A DNA stretch of 64,000 nt from Mycolicibacterium hodleri (GTDB lineage: Bacteria > Actinomycetota > Actinomycetes > Mycobacteriales > Mycobacteriaceae), in contig NZ_JACKTL010000026.1 in assembly GCF_025822245.1 (NCBI RefSeq), forward strand, positions 186,001 to 250,000, written 5' to 3'. Positions 1 through 9,622 of this stretch are shown here, piece by piece. The notes below the pieces were generated by a model. That model was not told the origin of the DNA. It did no database searches and worked only from the letters and a program-made list of their open reading frames with translations. Each line of letters starts with the position of its first letter. Positions within the stretch are counted from its first letter, which is position 1. Both the position numbers and the translations under genes were made by a program.

Positions 1-385
1 CCTCCAACGTCTGCCACGTCGAGACGAAGTCGTTGTTGTAGCGCGTCGGCAGTGGCCAGTGGATGAGGAACAGGTCCACGTAGTCGAAACCAAGCTTGCT
101 CAGCGTCTCGTCGAACGCCTTGCGCGCCGCGTCGGGTTCGTGAAATCCGTTGTTGAGCTTGCTGGTAACGAACACGTCCGCGCGGTCCAGCCCGGAATCG
201 CGAACACCCTGGCCGACACCGGCCTCGTTCTGGTACATCTCGGCGGTGTCGATGTGCCGGTAGCCGATGTCGAGTGCCGTCTTGACCGCACCCGCGGTCT
301 CGTCGGGATCGATCTGGTAGACGCCGAAACCGAGCTGCGGAATGTGTGCGCCGGTACTGAGTTCGATCGTTGGAACGTTCGTCAT
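1..385 (-). CDS. Aldo/keto reductase, partial (C-terminus beyond window)
   Basis: The N-terminal ~128 residues of an NADPH-dependent aldo/keto reductase (2,5-diketo-gluconate reductase type, AKR5-like); the rest lies left of the window. The ATG at 385 follows a clear AGGAGG-type ribosome site. Visible family landmarks are IPQLGFGVYQ near the N-terminus, the catalytic Asp and Tyr in IDTAEMYQNE, the catalytic Lys in VTSKLNN and the catalytic His in LFLIHWPLP. It is a close tandem paralogue of the next gene (470-1318), agreeing at most positions over the visible part. The likely role is cytosolic reduction of aldehydes or ketones; the physiological substrate cannot be read from sequence. Confidence 0.93.
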   Translation of the reverse strand, partial: MTNVPTIELSTGAHIPQLGFGVYQIDPDETAGAVKTALDIGYRHIDTAEMYQNEAGVGQGVRDSGLDRADVFVTSKLNNGFHEPDAARKAFDETLSKLGFDYVDLFLIHWPLPTRYNNDFVSTWQTLE

Positions 386-469
386 GTATGTGCCTCCTTT
401 GGCAATTTGCCCTTGGGTGCGTGCCCGTTTCGGCCGGGCCGCAAACCGCCTCCGACGCCGTGCGGGACC

Positions 470-1318
470 TCACCGCGAGATGACGTCGAACGTGTCGGGA
501 TTCGATCCAACCCGCCCGGCCGGGCCCCGGTCCAGGCCGTCGACCGCCGCCACGTCGGCGTCACTCAACTCGAAGTCGAACACCGAGAAGTTCTGGGCGA
601 TGCGGTCCGGCGACACCGACTTCGGGAAGACGATGTCACCGCGCTGAATGTGCCAGCGCAGCACCACCTGAGCGGGCGACCTGTTCACCGCCTCGGCAAT
701 CCGGGTGACGACCGGGTCGTCGAGCAGCGTGCCGCGCGCGAGTGGCGACCAGGCCTGGAACGCGATGCCGTGCCGAGTGCAGTAGTCCCGGACCGCGGCG
801 TTGGTGAAGTAGGGGTGCGCCTCGACCTGGTTGACGGCGGGCACGGTGTCGGTCTCGGACGCGAGCCGCCGGAGGTGCGGAACGTGGAAGTTCGACACCC
901 CGATGCTGCGCGCGCGACCGTCGGCCGCGAACTCCTCGAGGGTCCGCCAGGTGGAGACGAAGTCGCCGCCGTAGCGGGTAGGCAGGGGCCAATGGATCAA
1001 GTAGAGGTCGACGTAGTCCGAGCCGATCGCGGTCAGGGTGTCCTCGAATGCCCTTCGCGCCGCGTCGGGTTCGTGAAATCCGTTGTCGAGCTTGCTCGTG
1101 ACGAAGACGTCGGCACGGTCGACGCCCGCCTCGCGAATGCCGCGGCCGACGCCTTCCTCGTTGTGGTACATCGCCGCGGTGTCCAGGTGTCGGTAGCCGA
1201 CCGCCAGCGCCGTCCGGACCGCGGCGGCGGTCTCGTCGGGTGCGACCTTGTAGACGCCGAACCCGAGCTGGGGTATCTGCGCGCCGTCGTTGAGCGTGAT
1301 CTCGGGTACCGGAGTCAT
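470..1318 (-). CDS. Aldo/keto reductase
   Basis: A complete 282-residue aldo/keto reductase, the usual length for this TIM-barrel family. The tetrad is intact: Asp and Tyr in LDTAAMYHNE, Lys in VTSKLDN, His in LYLIHWPLP. The NADPH-binding C-terminal segment includes FPKSVSPDRIAQN, where Lys and Arg normally grip the 2'-phosphate. The ATG at 1318 is 12 bp from the methyltransferase upstream, so the two may be co-transcribed. The partial paralogue downstream at 1-385 is the product of a tandem duplication. It probably detoxifies carbonyl compounds in the cytosol; the substrate is unknown. Confidence 0.93.
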   Translation of the reverse strand: MTPVPEITLNDGAQIPQLGFGVYKVAPDETAAAVRTALAVGYRHLDTAAMYHNEEGVGRGIREAGVDRADVFVTSKLDNGFHEPDAARRAFEDTLTAIGSDYVDLYLIHWPLPTRYGGDFVSTWRTLEEFAADGRARSIGVSNFHVPHLRRLASETDTVPAVNQVEAHPYFTNAAVRDYCTRHGIAFQAWSPLARGTLLDDPVVTRIAEAVNRSPAQVVLRWHIQRGDIVFPKSVSPDRIAQNFSVFDFELSDADVAAVDGLDRGPAGRVGSNPDTFDVISR

Positions 1319-1330
1319 GACCGTTCCAGG

Positions 1331-1981
1331 CTAACGAGCACGGCGCTTGCGCGCGACGAGGAAGGCCTGCGGGGTGGCGTGCACGCCGTGGTCGTCCGGT
1401 TCGCGCACGGTCGTCGAGTAGACCGGTAGCCCGGCTGATTCGAGCTCGGCGGCGACGACGTCGGGGGTGCGCCGGACGAACTCCAGGTCGAGCGCCACCC
1501 CGAACGCCTCGGTCAACCGGCGGGGCCGGTCGCCGACCTGGAAGGCCACCAGCGCCACTCCGTCGTCGACGAGCACGCGGTGGAACTCCGAAAATGCTTG
1601 CGGCAGATACGCATCGGGCAGGTGAATGACCGAGTACCACGCACAGACCCCGCCGACCGTCCCATCGGGGAGGTCGAGTGACGTCATCGAGCCTACCTCG
1701 AACCGGATTCCCGGAGCCCGCGCACGGGCCTCGTCGATCATGTTGGGGGACAGGTCGATTCCCGTCGGGGTCACACCGAGCTCGGCCAGGATCCTGGTGG
1801 TCACGCCGGTGCCGCAACCGACGTCGGCGATCGCCGGGTTTCCGGTGGCGCGGACCAGCTCGGCGAACGCCCCCAGGAGGGCCCTCTCGACCGGCTTGTC
1901 GTCGAGGTGGTGTTCGAACATCGCCGCGAACTCGGCGGCGGCCGCGTCGTATCCGGCGCGGGTGCGGTCGAGGAAGTCCAT
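1331..1981 (-). CDS. Class I SAM-dependent methyltransferase
   Basis: A 216-residue Rossmann-fold methyltransferase. Motif I is IADVGCGTGVT, followed by the acidic strand end in GIDLSPNMID (motif II) and the SMTSLDLPDGTV and GVCAWYSVIHLP segments typical of small UbiE/Methyltransf_11 proteins. The C-terminal part (VALVAFQVGDRPRR, RRTPDVVAAELE) completes the fold. It starts 4 bp after the rsgA stop and runs toward the aldo/keto reductases, so it may sit at the end of the aroA-rsgA transcript. The methyl acceptor cannot be predicted. It is unrelated in sequence to the two other methyltransferases in this window. Confidence 0.85.
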   Translation of the reverse strand: MDFLDRTRAGYDAAAAEFAAMFEHHLDDKPVERALLGAFAELVRATGNPAIADVGCGTGVTTRILAELGVTPTGIDLSPNMIDEARARAPGIRFEVGSMTSLDLPDGTVGGVCAWYSVIHLPDAYLPQAFSEFHRVLVDDGVALVAFQVGDRPRRLTEAFGVALDLEFVRRTPDVVAAELESAGLPVYSTTVREPDDHGVHATPQAFLVARKRRAR

Positions 1982-1985
1982 CCCG

Positions 1986-2966
1986 CTAGTCGGCGGCCAT
2001 CGCTGCCAGCAGTCGCCGGGTGGCGGCGACGCGGTCGGCGGCGTGGCCGGTCAGTTCGTCGAGCGCGCAGTCCGGATCCGACGGCGGGCCGAGGTGACCG
2101 CAGCCGCGGGGGCACTTCTCGATGGCCTCGGCGAGGTCGGAGAACGCCATCATGACGTCGGACGGGGCGATGTGGGCCAGTCCGAACGACCGGATCCCCG
2201 GGGTGTCGACCACCCACCCGGAATCGTGCAGGGGGAGGGCCACCGACTGCGTCGAGGTGTGCCTGCCCTTGCCGACGCCGGACACCACCCCGACGGCCCG
2301 CTTGGCCTCGGGCACCAGGCGGTTGACCATCGTCGACTTGCCGACGCCGGAATGACCCACCAGGACGGTCAGCTTGCCGACGAGGAGGTCGTCGACCACC
2401 GCGAGGTCGTCGTCGCGGCCGGCGGTGACGACGGTCAGGTCCAGCCCGGCGAACTGCGCCGCGAAGGGTTCCGGTGCCGCCAGGTCGGTCTTGGTCAGGC
2501 ACAGGATGGGCTCGAGTCCGCCGACGTAGGCGGCGATCAGGGACCGCTCGACGAAGCCGGTGCGCGGCGGAGGGTCGGCCAGGGCGACCACCATCAGCAG
2601 CTGGTCGGCGTTGGCGACCAGGACGCGTTCGGTCGGGTCGGTGTCGTCGGCGGTGCGCCGCAACACGGTTCGTCGTTCCCCGCGTCGGACGATCCTGGCC
2701 AACGTGTCGGGTTGGGCGGAGAGGTCGCCGACGACGTCGACCTCGTCGCCGACCACGATCGGGGTTCGGCCGAGCTCCCGGGCCCGCATGGCGGTGACGA
2801 CGTGATTCGGATCGCCGCCGAGCGCGCACCCCCACCGCCCGCGGTCGACGGTGACGACCATCGCCGGCCGGGCGTCGAGGTGTTCGGGCCGGGTCTTGGT
2901 GCGCGGCCGTGATCCCCGGCCCGGGCGTACCCGGACGTCGGATTCGTCGTAATCGTCCGCCCTCAA
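1986..2966 (-). CDS. rsgA: Ribosome small-subunit GTPase RsgA
   Basis: A 326-residue circularly permuted GTPase that checks late 30S maturation (Rv3228 type). The G motifs come in the permuted order: LTKTD (G4), then the P-loop GHSGVGKST (G1), then DTPG (G3). An OB-fold-like segment precedes them, and the C-terminal zinc knuckle [16 protein letters not shown] follows. No ATG or GTG fits; the start I chose is TTG at 2966, which overlaps the aroA stop as TTGA and leads into [18 protein letters not shown], where family members begin. This implies translational coupling to aroA. Start confidence is lower than gene confidence. Confidence 0.93.
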   Translation of the reverse strand: MRADDYDESDVRVRPGRGSRPRTKTRPEHLDARPAMVVTVDRGRWGCALGGDPNHVVTAMRARELGRTPIVVGDEVDVVGDLSAQPDTLARIVRRGERRTVLRRTADDTDPTERVLVANADQLLMVVALADPPPRTGFVERSLIAAYVGGLEPILCLTKTDLAAPEPFAAQFAGLDLTVVTAGRDDDLAVVDDLLVGKLTVLVGHSGVGKSTMVNRLVPEAKRAVGVVSGVGKGRHTSTQSVALPLHDSGWVVDTPGIRSFGLAHIAPSDVMMAFSDLAEAIEKCPRGCGHLGPPSDPDCALDELTGHAADRVAATRRLLAAMAAD

Positions 2967-4267
2967 CGTATTTCGGGTGCCTGCCCGGCCAACATGTCCG
3001 ACCACATGCCCGGGAAGTCGGGCAGGGTCTTGGCAGTGGTGCCGATGTCCTCGACCTCGACTCCGGGCACCCGTAGCCCGATGACGGCGCCCGCGGTCGC
3101 CATCCGGTGGTCGGCGTAGGAGTGCCACAGCCCGCCGTGCAGGGGCACGGCGGTGATGGTCAGCCCGTCCTCGGTCTCCTCGCAGTGGCCGCCGAGGCCG
3201 TTGATCTCGGCGGTCAACGCCGCTAGTCGGTCGGTCTCGTGACCACGCAGATGCGCGATGCCGGTGAGGTGTGACACCGAACCCGGCTCGGCCAGGGCCG
3301 CGAGCGCCGCGAACGCCGGTGCCAGCTCGCCGACGTCGTGCAGGTCGGCGTCGAAGCCCGGGTACCCGTCGACCGGGCCCTTCACCTCGAGGTGCGAATT
3401 GCCGTGCAGCACGGACGATCCCGTCTTGGAAAGCAGCTCGAGGATGCTCCCCGAGGGCTGCACGCTGACCTCCGGCCAGCCGACGATCCGCACCGTGCCC
3501 GCGGTGACGGCCGCGGCGGCCAGGAAGGGCACCGCGTTCGACAGGTCGGGTTCGACGTCCCAGTGGCGGGCGGCGACGGGTCCTGGTTCGACCACCCAGC
3601 GGTTGGGCGTCGCGTCGTCCACCGACACACCCGCCTCGCGCAGCATCGTCACCGACATCGCCACGTGCGGTGCCGACGGCACGGACTCGCCGGTGTGCAC
3701 GACGGTCAGCCCGTCCCGGAACGTCGCACCCGAGAGCAGTAGACCCGAGACGAACTGGGACGACGACGAGGCGTCGATGTGCACGGTGCCCCCGGCCACG
3801 CCACCTTCGCCGCGGACCTGGAACGGCATGGCGTCGCCGTCGACGCGCACACCGAGGCCGCGCAGCCCGTCGAGGAGGGGAGCGATCGGCCGCGAGCGGG
3901 CCTGCTCGTCGCCGTCGAAGGTGACGACCTCGGTCCCCAGCGCCGCGGCCGGCGGCACGAACCGCAGGACGGTGCCCGCGAGGCCGCAGTCGATCCTGGC
4001 GTCGGGCGCCGGCGAGATCGATCCGCCGACCGTCAACTCGGTCCCCGCACCGTCGAGGGTGAGCCCCAGCGTCCGCAGCGCGCCGATCATCAGCTCGGTG
4101 TCCCGACTGCGCAGGGCCCCGCTGATCGTCGACGTCCCCTGCGGACTGGCCAGCGCGGCGAGGATCAGCGCGCGGTTGGTCTGGGACTTGGAACCCGGCA
4201 CCTCGACGGTTGCGTGGATGGGCAACGTCACCGACGGCGCCTGCCATCCGCCTCCGTTCTCGGTCAT
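2963..4267 (-). CDS. aroA: 3-phosphoshikimate 1-carboxyvinyltransferase (EPSP synthase)
   Basis: A 434-residue EPSP synthase, which joins shikimate-3-phosphate and PEP in the shikimate pathway of aromatic amino acid synthesis. Key sites are visible: [15 protein letters not shown] near the N-terminus (substrate Lys, Ser and Arg), [11 protein letters not shown] (PEP site), and [16 protein letters not shown] near the C-terminus. The length matches the mycobacterial enzyme of about 450 residues. The ATG at 4267 is chosen; an in-frame ATG three codons upstream is possible. It diverges from the SRAP gene across 45 bp and is coupled to rsgA by a 4-bp overlap. Confidence 0.96.
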   Translation of the reverse strand: MTENGGGWQAPSVTLPIHATVEVPGSKSQTNRALILAALASPQGTSTISGALRSRDTELMIGALRTLGLTLDGAGTELTVGGSISPAPDARIDCGLAGTVLRFVPPAAALGTEVVTFDGDEQARSRPIAPLLDGLRGLGVRVDGDAMPFQVRGEGGVAGGTVHIDASSSSQFVSGLLLSGATFRDGLTVVHTGESVPSAPHVAMSVTMLREAGVSVDDATPNRWVVEPGPVAARHWDVEPDLSNAVPFLAAAAVTAGTVRIVGWPEVSVQPSGSILELLSKTGSSVLHGNSHLEVKGPVDGYPGFDADLHDVGELAPAFAALAALAEPGSVSHLTGIAHLRGHETDRLAALTAEINGLGGHCEETEDGLTITAVPLHGGLWHSYADHRMATAGAVIGLRVPGVEVEDIGTTAKTLPDFPGMWSDMLAGQAPEIR

Positions 4268-4312
4268 GCCGTCCATCCTGCCTTGTCGCATGTTTCTGCC
4301 ACCATGGGACGT

Positions 4313-5083
4313 ATGTGTGGGCGATTCGCGGTGACGACCGATCCGGCACTCCTGGCCGAGAAGATCAAGGCGATCGACGAGACCATTGCGGCGACTGAGG
4401 CCGCGGGGCCGCCGCAGCCCAACTTCAACGTCGCGCCGACGACCACCGTCAGCTCGGTGGTCAAGCGGCACACCGACCCCGACGACGAGTCGACCCGACG
4501 GGTGCGTTCGATGCGGTGGGGACTGGTGCCGCCGTGGGTGAAGGCCAAGGCCGACGGCACCCCCGAGACCAAGGGGCCGCTGCTGATCAACGCCCGCGCC
4601 GAGACGGTCACCACGTCGGCGGCGTTCCGCGCCTCCGCCAAGACCAAGCGGTGCCTGGTTCCGATGGACGGCTGGTACGAGTGGCGTCCCGGCGCGGAGG
4701 GCGCCGGCGGCAAGAAGGGCGCCAAGACGCCGTTCTTCATGCACGGCGCCGACGGCGAGCCGCTGTTCATGGGCGGTCTGTGGTCGACGTGGCGGCCCGC
4801 GAAGGACGCCCCGCCGCTGCTGACGTGCACCATCATCACCACCGAGTCGGCGGGCCAGCTGGCCGAGATTCACGACCGCATGCCGCTGAGCATCAGTGAG
4901 GCCGACTGGGATCGGTGGCTGGATCCCGACGCGCCGATGGACGAGGGCCTGCTGCGCGGTCACGGGGATCTGGACCGCATTGCGGTCCGCGAGGTGTCGC
5001 GGCTGGTCAACAGCGTCCGCAACAACGGACCCGAGCTCGTCGAACCCGTCGAACCGCGGGCCGAGCAGGGCACGCTGTTGTGA
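4313..5083 (+). CDS. SRAP domain protein (HMCES/YedK family)
   Basis: A 256-residue SOS response-associated peptidase family protein (Rv3226c type). These proteins crosslink covalently to abasic sites in single-stranded DNA. The start is fixed by chemistry: the catalytic Cys must be residue 2 after Met removal, and the sequence begins MCGRF. The other conserved positions are present: NARAET (Asn and Arg contacts), GWYEW (active-site Glu) and IHDRMP (His). A lysine-rich loop [10 protein letters not shown] sits between the conserved blocks. The next gene starts by a GTGA overlap, suggesting an operon. No SOS box was identified in the short divergent spacer. Confidence 0.94.
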   Translation: MCGRFAVTTDPALLAEKIKAIDETIAATEAAGPPQPNFNVAPTTTVSSVVKRHTDPDDESTRRVRSMRWGLVPPWVKAKADGTPETKGPLLINARAETVTTSAAFRASAKTKRCLVPMDGWYEWRPGAEGAGGKKGAKTPFFMHGADGEPLFMGGLWSTWRPAKDAPPLLTCTIITTESAGQLAEIHDRMPLSISEADWDRWLDPDAPMDEGLLRGHGDLDRIAVREVSRLVNSVRNNGPELVEPVEPRAEQGTLL

Positions 5084-6588
5084 CCCATCCGCTTCACGCG
5101 ACCAGCGTCGTCGACGCACTGGCCGCCGATCTGCGCAGCGCGGCCTACACCACCGACGGTGTCGCCGCCCTGCTCGGCGCCGACGCCAACGCGGCCTTCA
5201 GCCGCGGGCTGTGGTGGTCGGCGATGCGCGTCACCGACCGGCCTGGTCCCGGTGACGAACGCCTCGCGGTGCTGGTGCGGCTCTTCTTGCTGGGCGCCGG
5301 GGAGACGCCGGAACGGGTCGCGCTCGCCATGCCGACGGCCGGCGTCGACGCCCTGGTCGCCAACGGTGTCGTCGAATGCACCGACGACGGCTCACTGCGG
5401 GCGGTTCTGGACATCCGTCCGCACGGTGACGGCGTGCACGACTTCCTGGTGGTCTCCGATCAGGACGCCGCGATGCATCCCGCTCCCGTGCGCCACGACC
5501 ACGTCCTGGGCATCGGCGGGGCCTCCGTGACGCTGGCCAACGCGGTGGTGCGCTCGCCGGTCGGGCGCGCCCTGGACGTTGGCACCGGCAGTGGCATCCA
5601 GGCTCTGCACCTGTCGGCGCACTGCGAGCAGATCGTCGCCACCGACACGAACGAACGGGCGCTGGCGCTGGCCGCCGCGTCCGCGCGGCTCAACGGCATG
5701 CGATGGGACCTGCGGCATGGAAGCCTCTTCGAGCCGGTCGCGGGGGAGCGCTTCGACCTCATCGTGTCCAACCCGCCGTTCGTCGTGGGCACCGGTGCGC
5801 TGGACTACCTCTACCGTGACTCCGGAATGGCCGGAGATGCGTTGTCGCAGAAGTTGATCGAAGAGGTCGGCGACCATCTTGAACCGGGTGGCACCGCGCA
5901 GATCATGGCCAATTGGATGGTGCGCGACGGCGAGGACTGGCGCGAGCGGGTCGAAGGCTGGCTGGCGGGCACGGGTCTGCACGCGTGGGTGGTACAGCGA
6001 GAGTTCGCCGATCCGATCAGCTATGTGTCGTTGTGGACGTCGGACGCCGGCGAACGGCCGGAGGACGCCGCCCGTCGGGGTGGGTCGTGGCTGGACTGGT
6101 TCGCCGACGAGGGGGTGGCCGGGGTCGGCATGGGAATGATCACGGTGCGGGCACCCCGCCGTGGGGAGCATCGCCCACCGGATCGAATACTGGAGGAGAT
6201 CACCGAGGCCGACGAGGGCCTCACCGGACCCGAGGTCGAGGCCTTCTTCGCGCGACGGCAGTACCTGTACGACACCGATGACACCGCGCTGCTGGCTGCC
6301 AAGCTGTCCACCGCTCCGGTGGTGCTGGAGGAGCACTCGCTGCCGGGGGCAGACGGCTGGCAGGTGGTCGGCGCCGCCGTGCGTCGTTCCGGGGGTCCCG
6401 GCGCGACGCTGGGCGTCGACGAAGTGTCGCGGGCGTTGTTCGCCGGGTGTCGGGGAGAGGTGCCGTTGGGCAGTCTCGTCGAGCTGCTGGCCGCCCACCA
6501 CGGGGTCGACGCCGGCGCGCTCGCCGAGGCTGCCATGCCCGTGGTGCGCGAGGCGATCGGCCGCGGAATCCTGTACCAGGCAACGTGA
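5080..6588 (+). CDS. Methyltransferase with NPPF motif (HemK/RsmC-like)
   Basis: A 502-residue protein whose middle third is a class I methyltransferase: motif I is [16 protein letters not shown], the acidic end is ATDTNERAL, and motif IV is [10 protein letters not shown]. The N-PP-F motif is typical of N-methyltransferases acting on glutamine side chains or exocyclic amines of rRNA or DNA (HemK, RsmC). About 150 N-terminal and 220 C-terminal residues flank the domain; such two-sided extensions are known in actinobacterial homologues of undefined target. The GTG at 5080 overlaps the SRAP stop by 4 bp, so translation is probably coupled. The substrate is unassigned. Confidence 0.85.
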   Translation: MTHPLHATSVVDALAADLRSAAYTTDGVAALLGADANAAFSRGLWWSAMRVTDRPGPGDERLAVLVRLFLLGAGETPERVALAMPTAGVDALVANGVVECTDDGSLRAVLDIRPHGDGVHDFLVVSDQDAAMHPAPVRHDHVLGIGGASVTLANAVVRSPVGRALDVGTGSGIQALHLSAHCEQIVATDTNERALALAAASARLNGMRWDLRHGSLFEPVAGERFDLIVSNPPFVVGTGALDYLYRDSGMAGDALSQKLIEEVGDHLEPGGTAQIMANWMVRDGEDWRERVEGWLAGTGLHAWVVQREFADPISYVSLWTSDAGERPEDAARRGGSWLDWFADEGVAGVGMGMITVRAPRRGEHRPPDRILEEITEADEGLTGPEVEAFFARRQYLYDTDDTALLAAKLSTAPVVLEEHSLPGADGWQVVGAAVRRSGGPGATLGVDEVSRALFAGCRGEVPLGSLVELLAAHHGVDAGALAEAAMPVVREAIGRGILYQAT

Positions 6589-6634
6589 TCACGGAGCCCC
6601 GGCGCGCAGTCGTGGACCGGCCGGCCGCGCCGAG

Positions 6635-7402
6635 CTAGCGGCGGTTGGCGGTGATCACCGCGTAGGGCGCGTCGAAGCGCACGCCGCCGTCGTCGCCGAC
6701 GTGGGGTGTGAGCGCCTCGGTGAACGCGGCCAGGAGGCGATCGTGCTGGTCCCCGCCGAGGCGACCGAACAGGTCGACGTGCATCGGTGACTCGTGCCGC
6801 ACGAAGTGCCGGGCGGCATCCAGCGAGTCGAACGCCCACACCAGCATTCCGTCGTCGACCTCGACATCTGTGAAGTCGGCGGCCAGCCGGTCGCGTGCGA
6901 CCGCGGGATCGCCCCACTGGTCGGGGGTGAACCCCCGGTCGGGCGGGGGCCCGAGCACCTCGACGATCGGATCGAAGAACGGGTTGCCGTCGTTGCGCAC
7001 CCAGGCTGAGAATGCAAGCACGCCAGCCGGTTTCAGCACGCGGGCAATCTCGGCGACCTGTCGCCGCGGCTCCACGAAGATGACGCCCATGTTTGACACC
7101 GCGGCGTCGAACGACTGCGCGGGCAGCGTCGTCTCCGTCGCGTCGGCGACCACCCAGGTGACGTCGTGCCCCGCGCTGCGCGCCTTGCGCTCGGCGATGG
7201 CGACCAGTTCCGGCGTCAGGTCGACGCCGGTGACCACCGCGCCGCGCCCGGCCGCGGCCAGGGCGGCGCTGCCGGTGCCGCAGGCCAGGTCGACGAGCGT
7301 CGCCCCGTGAAGCGACCGGCGGCGCTCCGCGGCCGCGACGGTCTCACCGGCGATGACGGCGATGCGGTCGGCCACCGCCTCGTAGCGGCCCCCGGCCCAC
7401 AT
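6635..7402 (-). CDS. Class I SAM-dependent methyltransferase
   Basis: A 255-residue small-molecule-type methyltransferase. Motif I is LVDLACGTGSAALAAAGRG, motif II TGVDLTPELV, and the post-I region includes DAAVSNMGVIFVEP and RVLKPAGVLAFSAW, a pattern of the Methyltransf_25/UbiE group. The ATG at 7402 overlaps the stop of the SDR gene upstream (ATGA), so the pair is translationally coupled. Its 3' end faces the NPPF methyltransferase across 46 bp. The acceptor is unknown; the pairing with an oxidoreductase hints at a lipid or quinone-like substrate but does not prove it. Confidence 0.85.
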   Translation of the reverse strand: MWAGGRYEAVADRIAVIAGETVAAAERRRSLHGATLVDLACGTGSAALAAAGRGAVVTGVDLTPELVAIAERKARSAGHDVTWVVADATETTLPAQSFDAAVSNMGVIFVEPRRQVAEIARVLKPAGVLAFSAWVRNDGNPFFDPIVEVLGPPPDRGFTPDQWGDPAVARDRLAADFTDVEVDDGMLVWAFDSLDAARHFVRHESPMHVDLFGRLGGDQHDRLLAAFTEALTPHVGDDGGVRFDAPYAVITANRR

Positions 7403-8247
7403 CAGGCGCCGTACCCGGGCGGGTTGGGCGTCTCGACCCACAGGTCGACGCCGAGCTCGGAGCCGGGCACGCAGTCGTAGACCGACAGGTCGGTGACGCC
7501 GGACTCGACCAGGACGTCCTCGCACAGCACGCTGTTGCCGGTGTACTCGCGGGCCGGCTTGTTGAAGATCACGTAGGCCGCGTCGGCGTACACGTCGGGC
7601 TTGCGGGCGCGACTCATCGCCTCCGCGCCGCCGAGGAGGTTCTGGACCGCCGCGGTGGCCACCAGGGTGCGCGGCCACAACGTGTTGGAGGCGATGCCGT
7701 CGGCTCGCGTCTCCTCGGCGATGCCGAGCGCGCACAGCGTCATGCCGTACTTGGCCATCATGTACGCGGTCGGCTTGAGCCACTTGGACTCCAGAAGGAT
7801 CGGTGGCGACAGCGTGAGGATGTGCGGGTTGTCCCGACCCACCATGTGCGGAATGCAGGCCTGCGACACGGCGTAGGTACCACGGACGTTGATGCCGTTC
7901 ATCAGGTCGAAGCGCTTGAGGGGCACCTCGGTGATCGAGCCCAGGTTGATCGCCGACGCGTTGTTCACGCAGAGGTCGATGCCGCCGAACTGCGAAACCG
8001 CCTGCGCCACGGCGGATTCCACCGATTCGCCGTCGCGGACGTCGCCCAGGATCGGCAGGGCGTGGCCGCCGGCGTCCTCGATCTCCTTGGCGGCGGTGTA
8101 GATCGTGCCCTCGAGCTTGGGATGGGGTTCTGCGGTCTTGGCGACCAAGGCGACGTTGGCACCGTCGGCGGCGGCCCGCTTGGCGATGGCCAGGCCGATA
8201 CCGCGGCTGGCGCCGGAGATGAACATGGTCTTTCCCGAGAGCGACAT
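7402..8247 (-). CDS. SDR family NAD(P)-dependent oxidoreductase
   Basis: A 281-residue short-chain dehydrogenase (Rv3224 type). The cofactor motif is SGASRGIGLAIAKR, with NNASAINLG in the central strand. The active-site Tyr and Lys are probably in PTAYMMAKYGMT, giving the YxxxK pattern. The C-terminal extension beyond 230 residues is characteristic of the HSDL2-like SDR subgroup (family knowledge). The ATG at 8247 lies 18 bp after the ybaK stop, and the stop overlaps the methyltransferase start. The substrate is not predictable. Confidence 0.92.
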   Translation of the reverse strand: MSLSGKTMFISGASRGIGLAIAKRAAADGANVALVAKTAEPHPKLEGTIYTAAKEIEDAGGHALPILGDVRDGESVESAVAQAVSQFGGIDLCVNNASAINLGSITEVPLKRFDLMNGINVRGTYAVSQACIPHMVGRDNPHILTLSPPILLESKWLKPTAYMMAKYGMTLCALGIAEETRADGIASNTLWPRTLVATAAVQNLLGGAEAMSRARKPDVYADAAYVIFNKPAREYTGNSVLCEDVLVESGVTDLSVYDCVPGSELGVDLWVETPNPPGYGA

Positions 8248-8265
8248 GGGATCACCCTAGAACCG

Positions 8266-8769
8266 TCACGACGCGAGCACGTCGACGGTCACCGCGTTGG
8301 TGAGACGCACCAGATCCGCGGGAGCCAGGGCGACCTGCAGCCCGCGCCTGCCCGCACTGCACAGCACGCGGTCCCAGGCGTACACCGAGTCGTCGACGAC
8401 CGTCGGCAGCGTTCTGCGTTGACCGAGGGGCGAGATGCCGCCGACGACGTAACCCGACGACCGTTCGGCGGCGGCGCGGTCGGCCATCTCGGCGCGCGGC
8501 GCGCCCAGAGCGGCGGCGGCGGCCTTCAACGACAGCTTGTAGGGCACGGGCAGTACCGCGACGGCCAGGCCCGACGGCAGTGCGATCACCAGCGTCTTGA
8601 ACACCTGCTCGGCGGACACCTCGACGCCGGCGGCGCTCAGGGCGGCGACGGCCTCGTCGCCGAAGGCGTCGTTGCGGGGATCGTGGTGGTAACTCAGCAC
8701 CTCGTGCGGGACGTCCGCCGCGACGAGGGCGGCGATCGCGGGAGTTGCAGCGCGGACCACGGGCCTCAC
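8266..8769 (-). CDS. YbaK/EbsC-type aminoacyl-tRNA deacylase
   Basis: A 167-residue YbaK-family protein, which by homology hydrolyses Cys-tRNA(Pro) in trans to prevent mistranslation. Visible landmarks are EQVFKTLVI (the conserved Lys), VLPVPYKLSLKAAAAALG, VVGGISPLGQRR (substrate-loop GGxSPxG) and the terminal segment GLQVALAPADLVRLT. The start is GTG at 8769. The SigH-type promoter of sigH begins just upstream in the divergent direction, so the two regulatory regions overlap. Confidence 0.9.
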   Translation of the reverse strand: MRPVVRAATPAIAALVAADVPHEVLSYHHDPRNDAFGDEAVAALSAAGVEVSAEQVFKTLVIALPSGLAVAVLPVPYKLSLKAAAAALGAPRAEMADRAAAERSSGYVVGGISPLGQRRTLPTVVDDSVYAWDRVLCSAGRRGLQVALAPADLVRLTNAVTVDVLAS

Positions 8770-8787
8770 GATAGTGGGGGATTCCCC

Positions 8788-8815
8788 GGGAACATTCGTG
8801 GCCGTCCACGCTGTT
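8788..8815 (+). promoter_or_regulatory. SigH-type promoter of sigH
   Basis: The -35 element GGGAACA (8788-8794) is followed, after an 18-nt spacer, by GTT (8813-8815). This matches the mycobacterial SigH consensus GGGAAYA-N16/17-cGTT known from the family, and indicates autoregulation. It implies a leader of roughly 150 nt before the sigH ATG. Confidence 0.75.
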
Positions 8816-8974
8816 GTTCTGCATCGATGGGCCTCGTGGGGCGACTCCGTCGGTACGAGCCACTAGGATCGGAAGTTAGGAGACACCTCGGTGCCAACGC
8901 TTTGCCTGGAACGGCCGGTCGACGAGCCGGTTCTGTTCGCTGGTGCCGCGAGAGAAGGGACGGTGTCGATCCAG

Positions 8975-9622
8975 ATGACCGACCTCGACGGAGCAGCGCC
9001 CGCGACGGCCGAAGAGCCGGCAATCGAGACTGACGCCGAGCTCACGGCTCGTTTCGAACGGGATGCCATACCGCTGCTGGACCAGCTGTACGGCGGCGCG
9101 TTGCGCATGACTCGCAATCCGGCGGATGCCGAGGATCTCCTGCAGGAGACCATGGTGAAGGCGTACGCGGGTTTTCGCTCGTTTCGCGCTGGAACGAACC
9201 TCAAGGCGTGGCTGTACCGCATCCTGACCAACACCTACATCAACAGTTACCGCAAGAAGCAGCGGCAGCCGGCGGAGTATCCGACCGACGAGATCACCGA
9301 CTGGCAGCTCGCGGCCAACGCGCAGCACACGTCCACCGGACTGCGGTCTGCCGAGGTCGAGGCGATGGAAGCCCTGCCGGACACCGAGATCAAGGCGGCG
9401 CTGCAGGCGTTGCCCGAGGAGTTCCGGATGGCGGTGTACTACGCCGACGTCGAGGGATTCCCGTACAAGGAGATTGCCCAGATCATGGACACGCCCATCG
9501 GAACGGTGATGTCCCGGTTGCACCGTGGCCGCAAGCAACTCCGTGAATTGTTGGCCGACGTCGCGAGGGATCGCGGCTTCATCAGAGGTCAGATCGACGA
9601 GCCAGAGGAGGTGTCTTCGTGA
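8975..9622 (+). CDS. sigH: ECF sigma factor SigH
   Basis: A 215-residue ECF sigma factor for the disulfide and heat stress regulon. Region 2 ([57 protein letters not shown]) and region 4 ([40 protein letters not shown]) are complete. I chose the ATG at 8975 because it gives the same length as M. tuberculosis SigH. In-frame GTGs at 8963 and 8891 would add 4 or 28 residues without family support. It is followed by the anti-sigma gene rshA, which overlaps the stop by 4 bp, and is probably autoregulated by the promoter at 8788. Confidence 0.96.
   Translation: MTDLDGAAPATAEEPAIETDAELTARFERDAIPLLDQLYGGALRMTRNPADAEDLLQETMVKAYAGFRSFRAGTNLKAWLYRILTNTYINSYRKKQRQPAEYPTDEITDWQLAANAQHTSTGLRSAEVEAMEALPDTEIKAALQALPEEFRMAVYYADVEGFPYKEIAQIMDTPIGTVMSRLHRGRKQLRELLADVARDRGFIRGQIDEPEEVSS

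Noticed and set aside
1986..4349. Single 787-codon frame covering rsgA and part of aroA antisense frame
   Set aside because: Only the C-terminal part is RsgA; the rest is aroA read out of frame.
8891..8974. 28-residue N-terminal extension of SigH
   Set aside because: Not found in the family as recalled; the ATG at 8975 gives the known length. A role as leader sequence remains possible.
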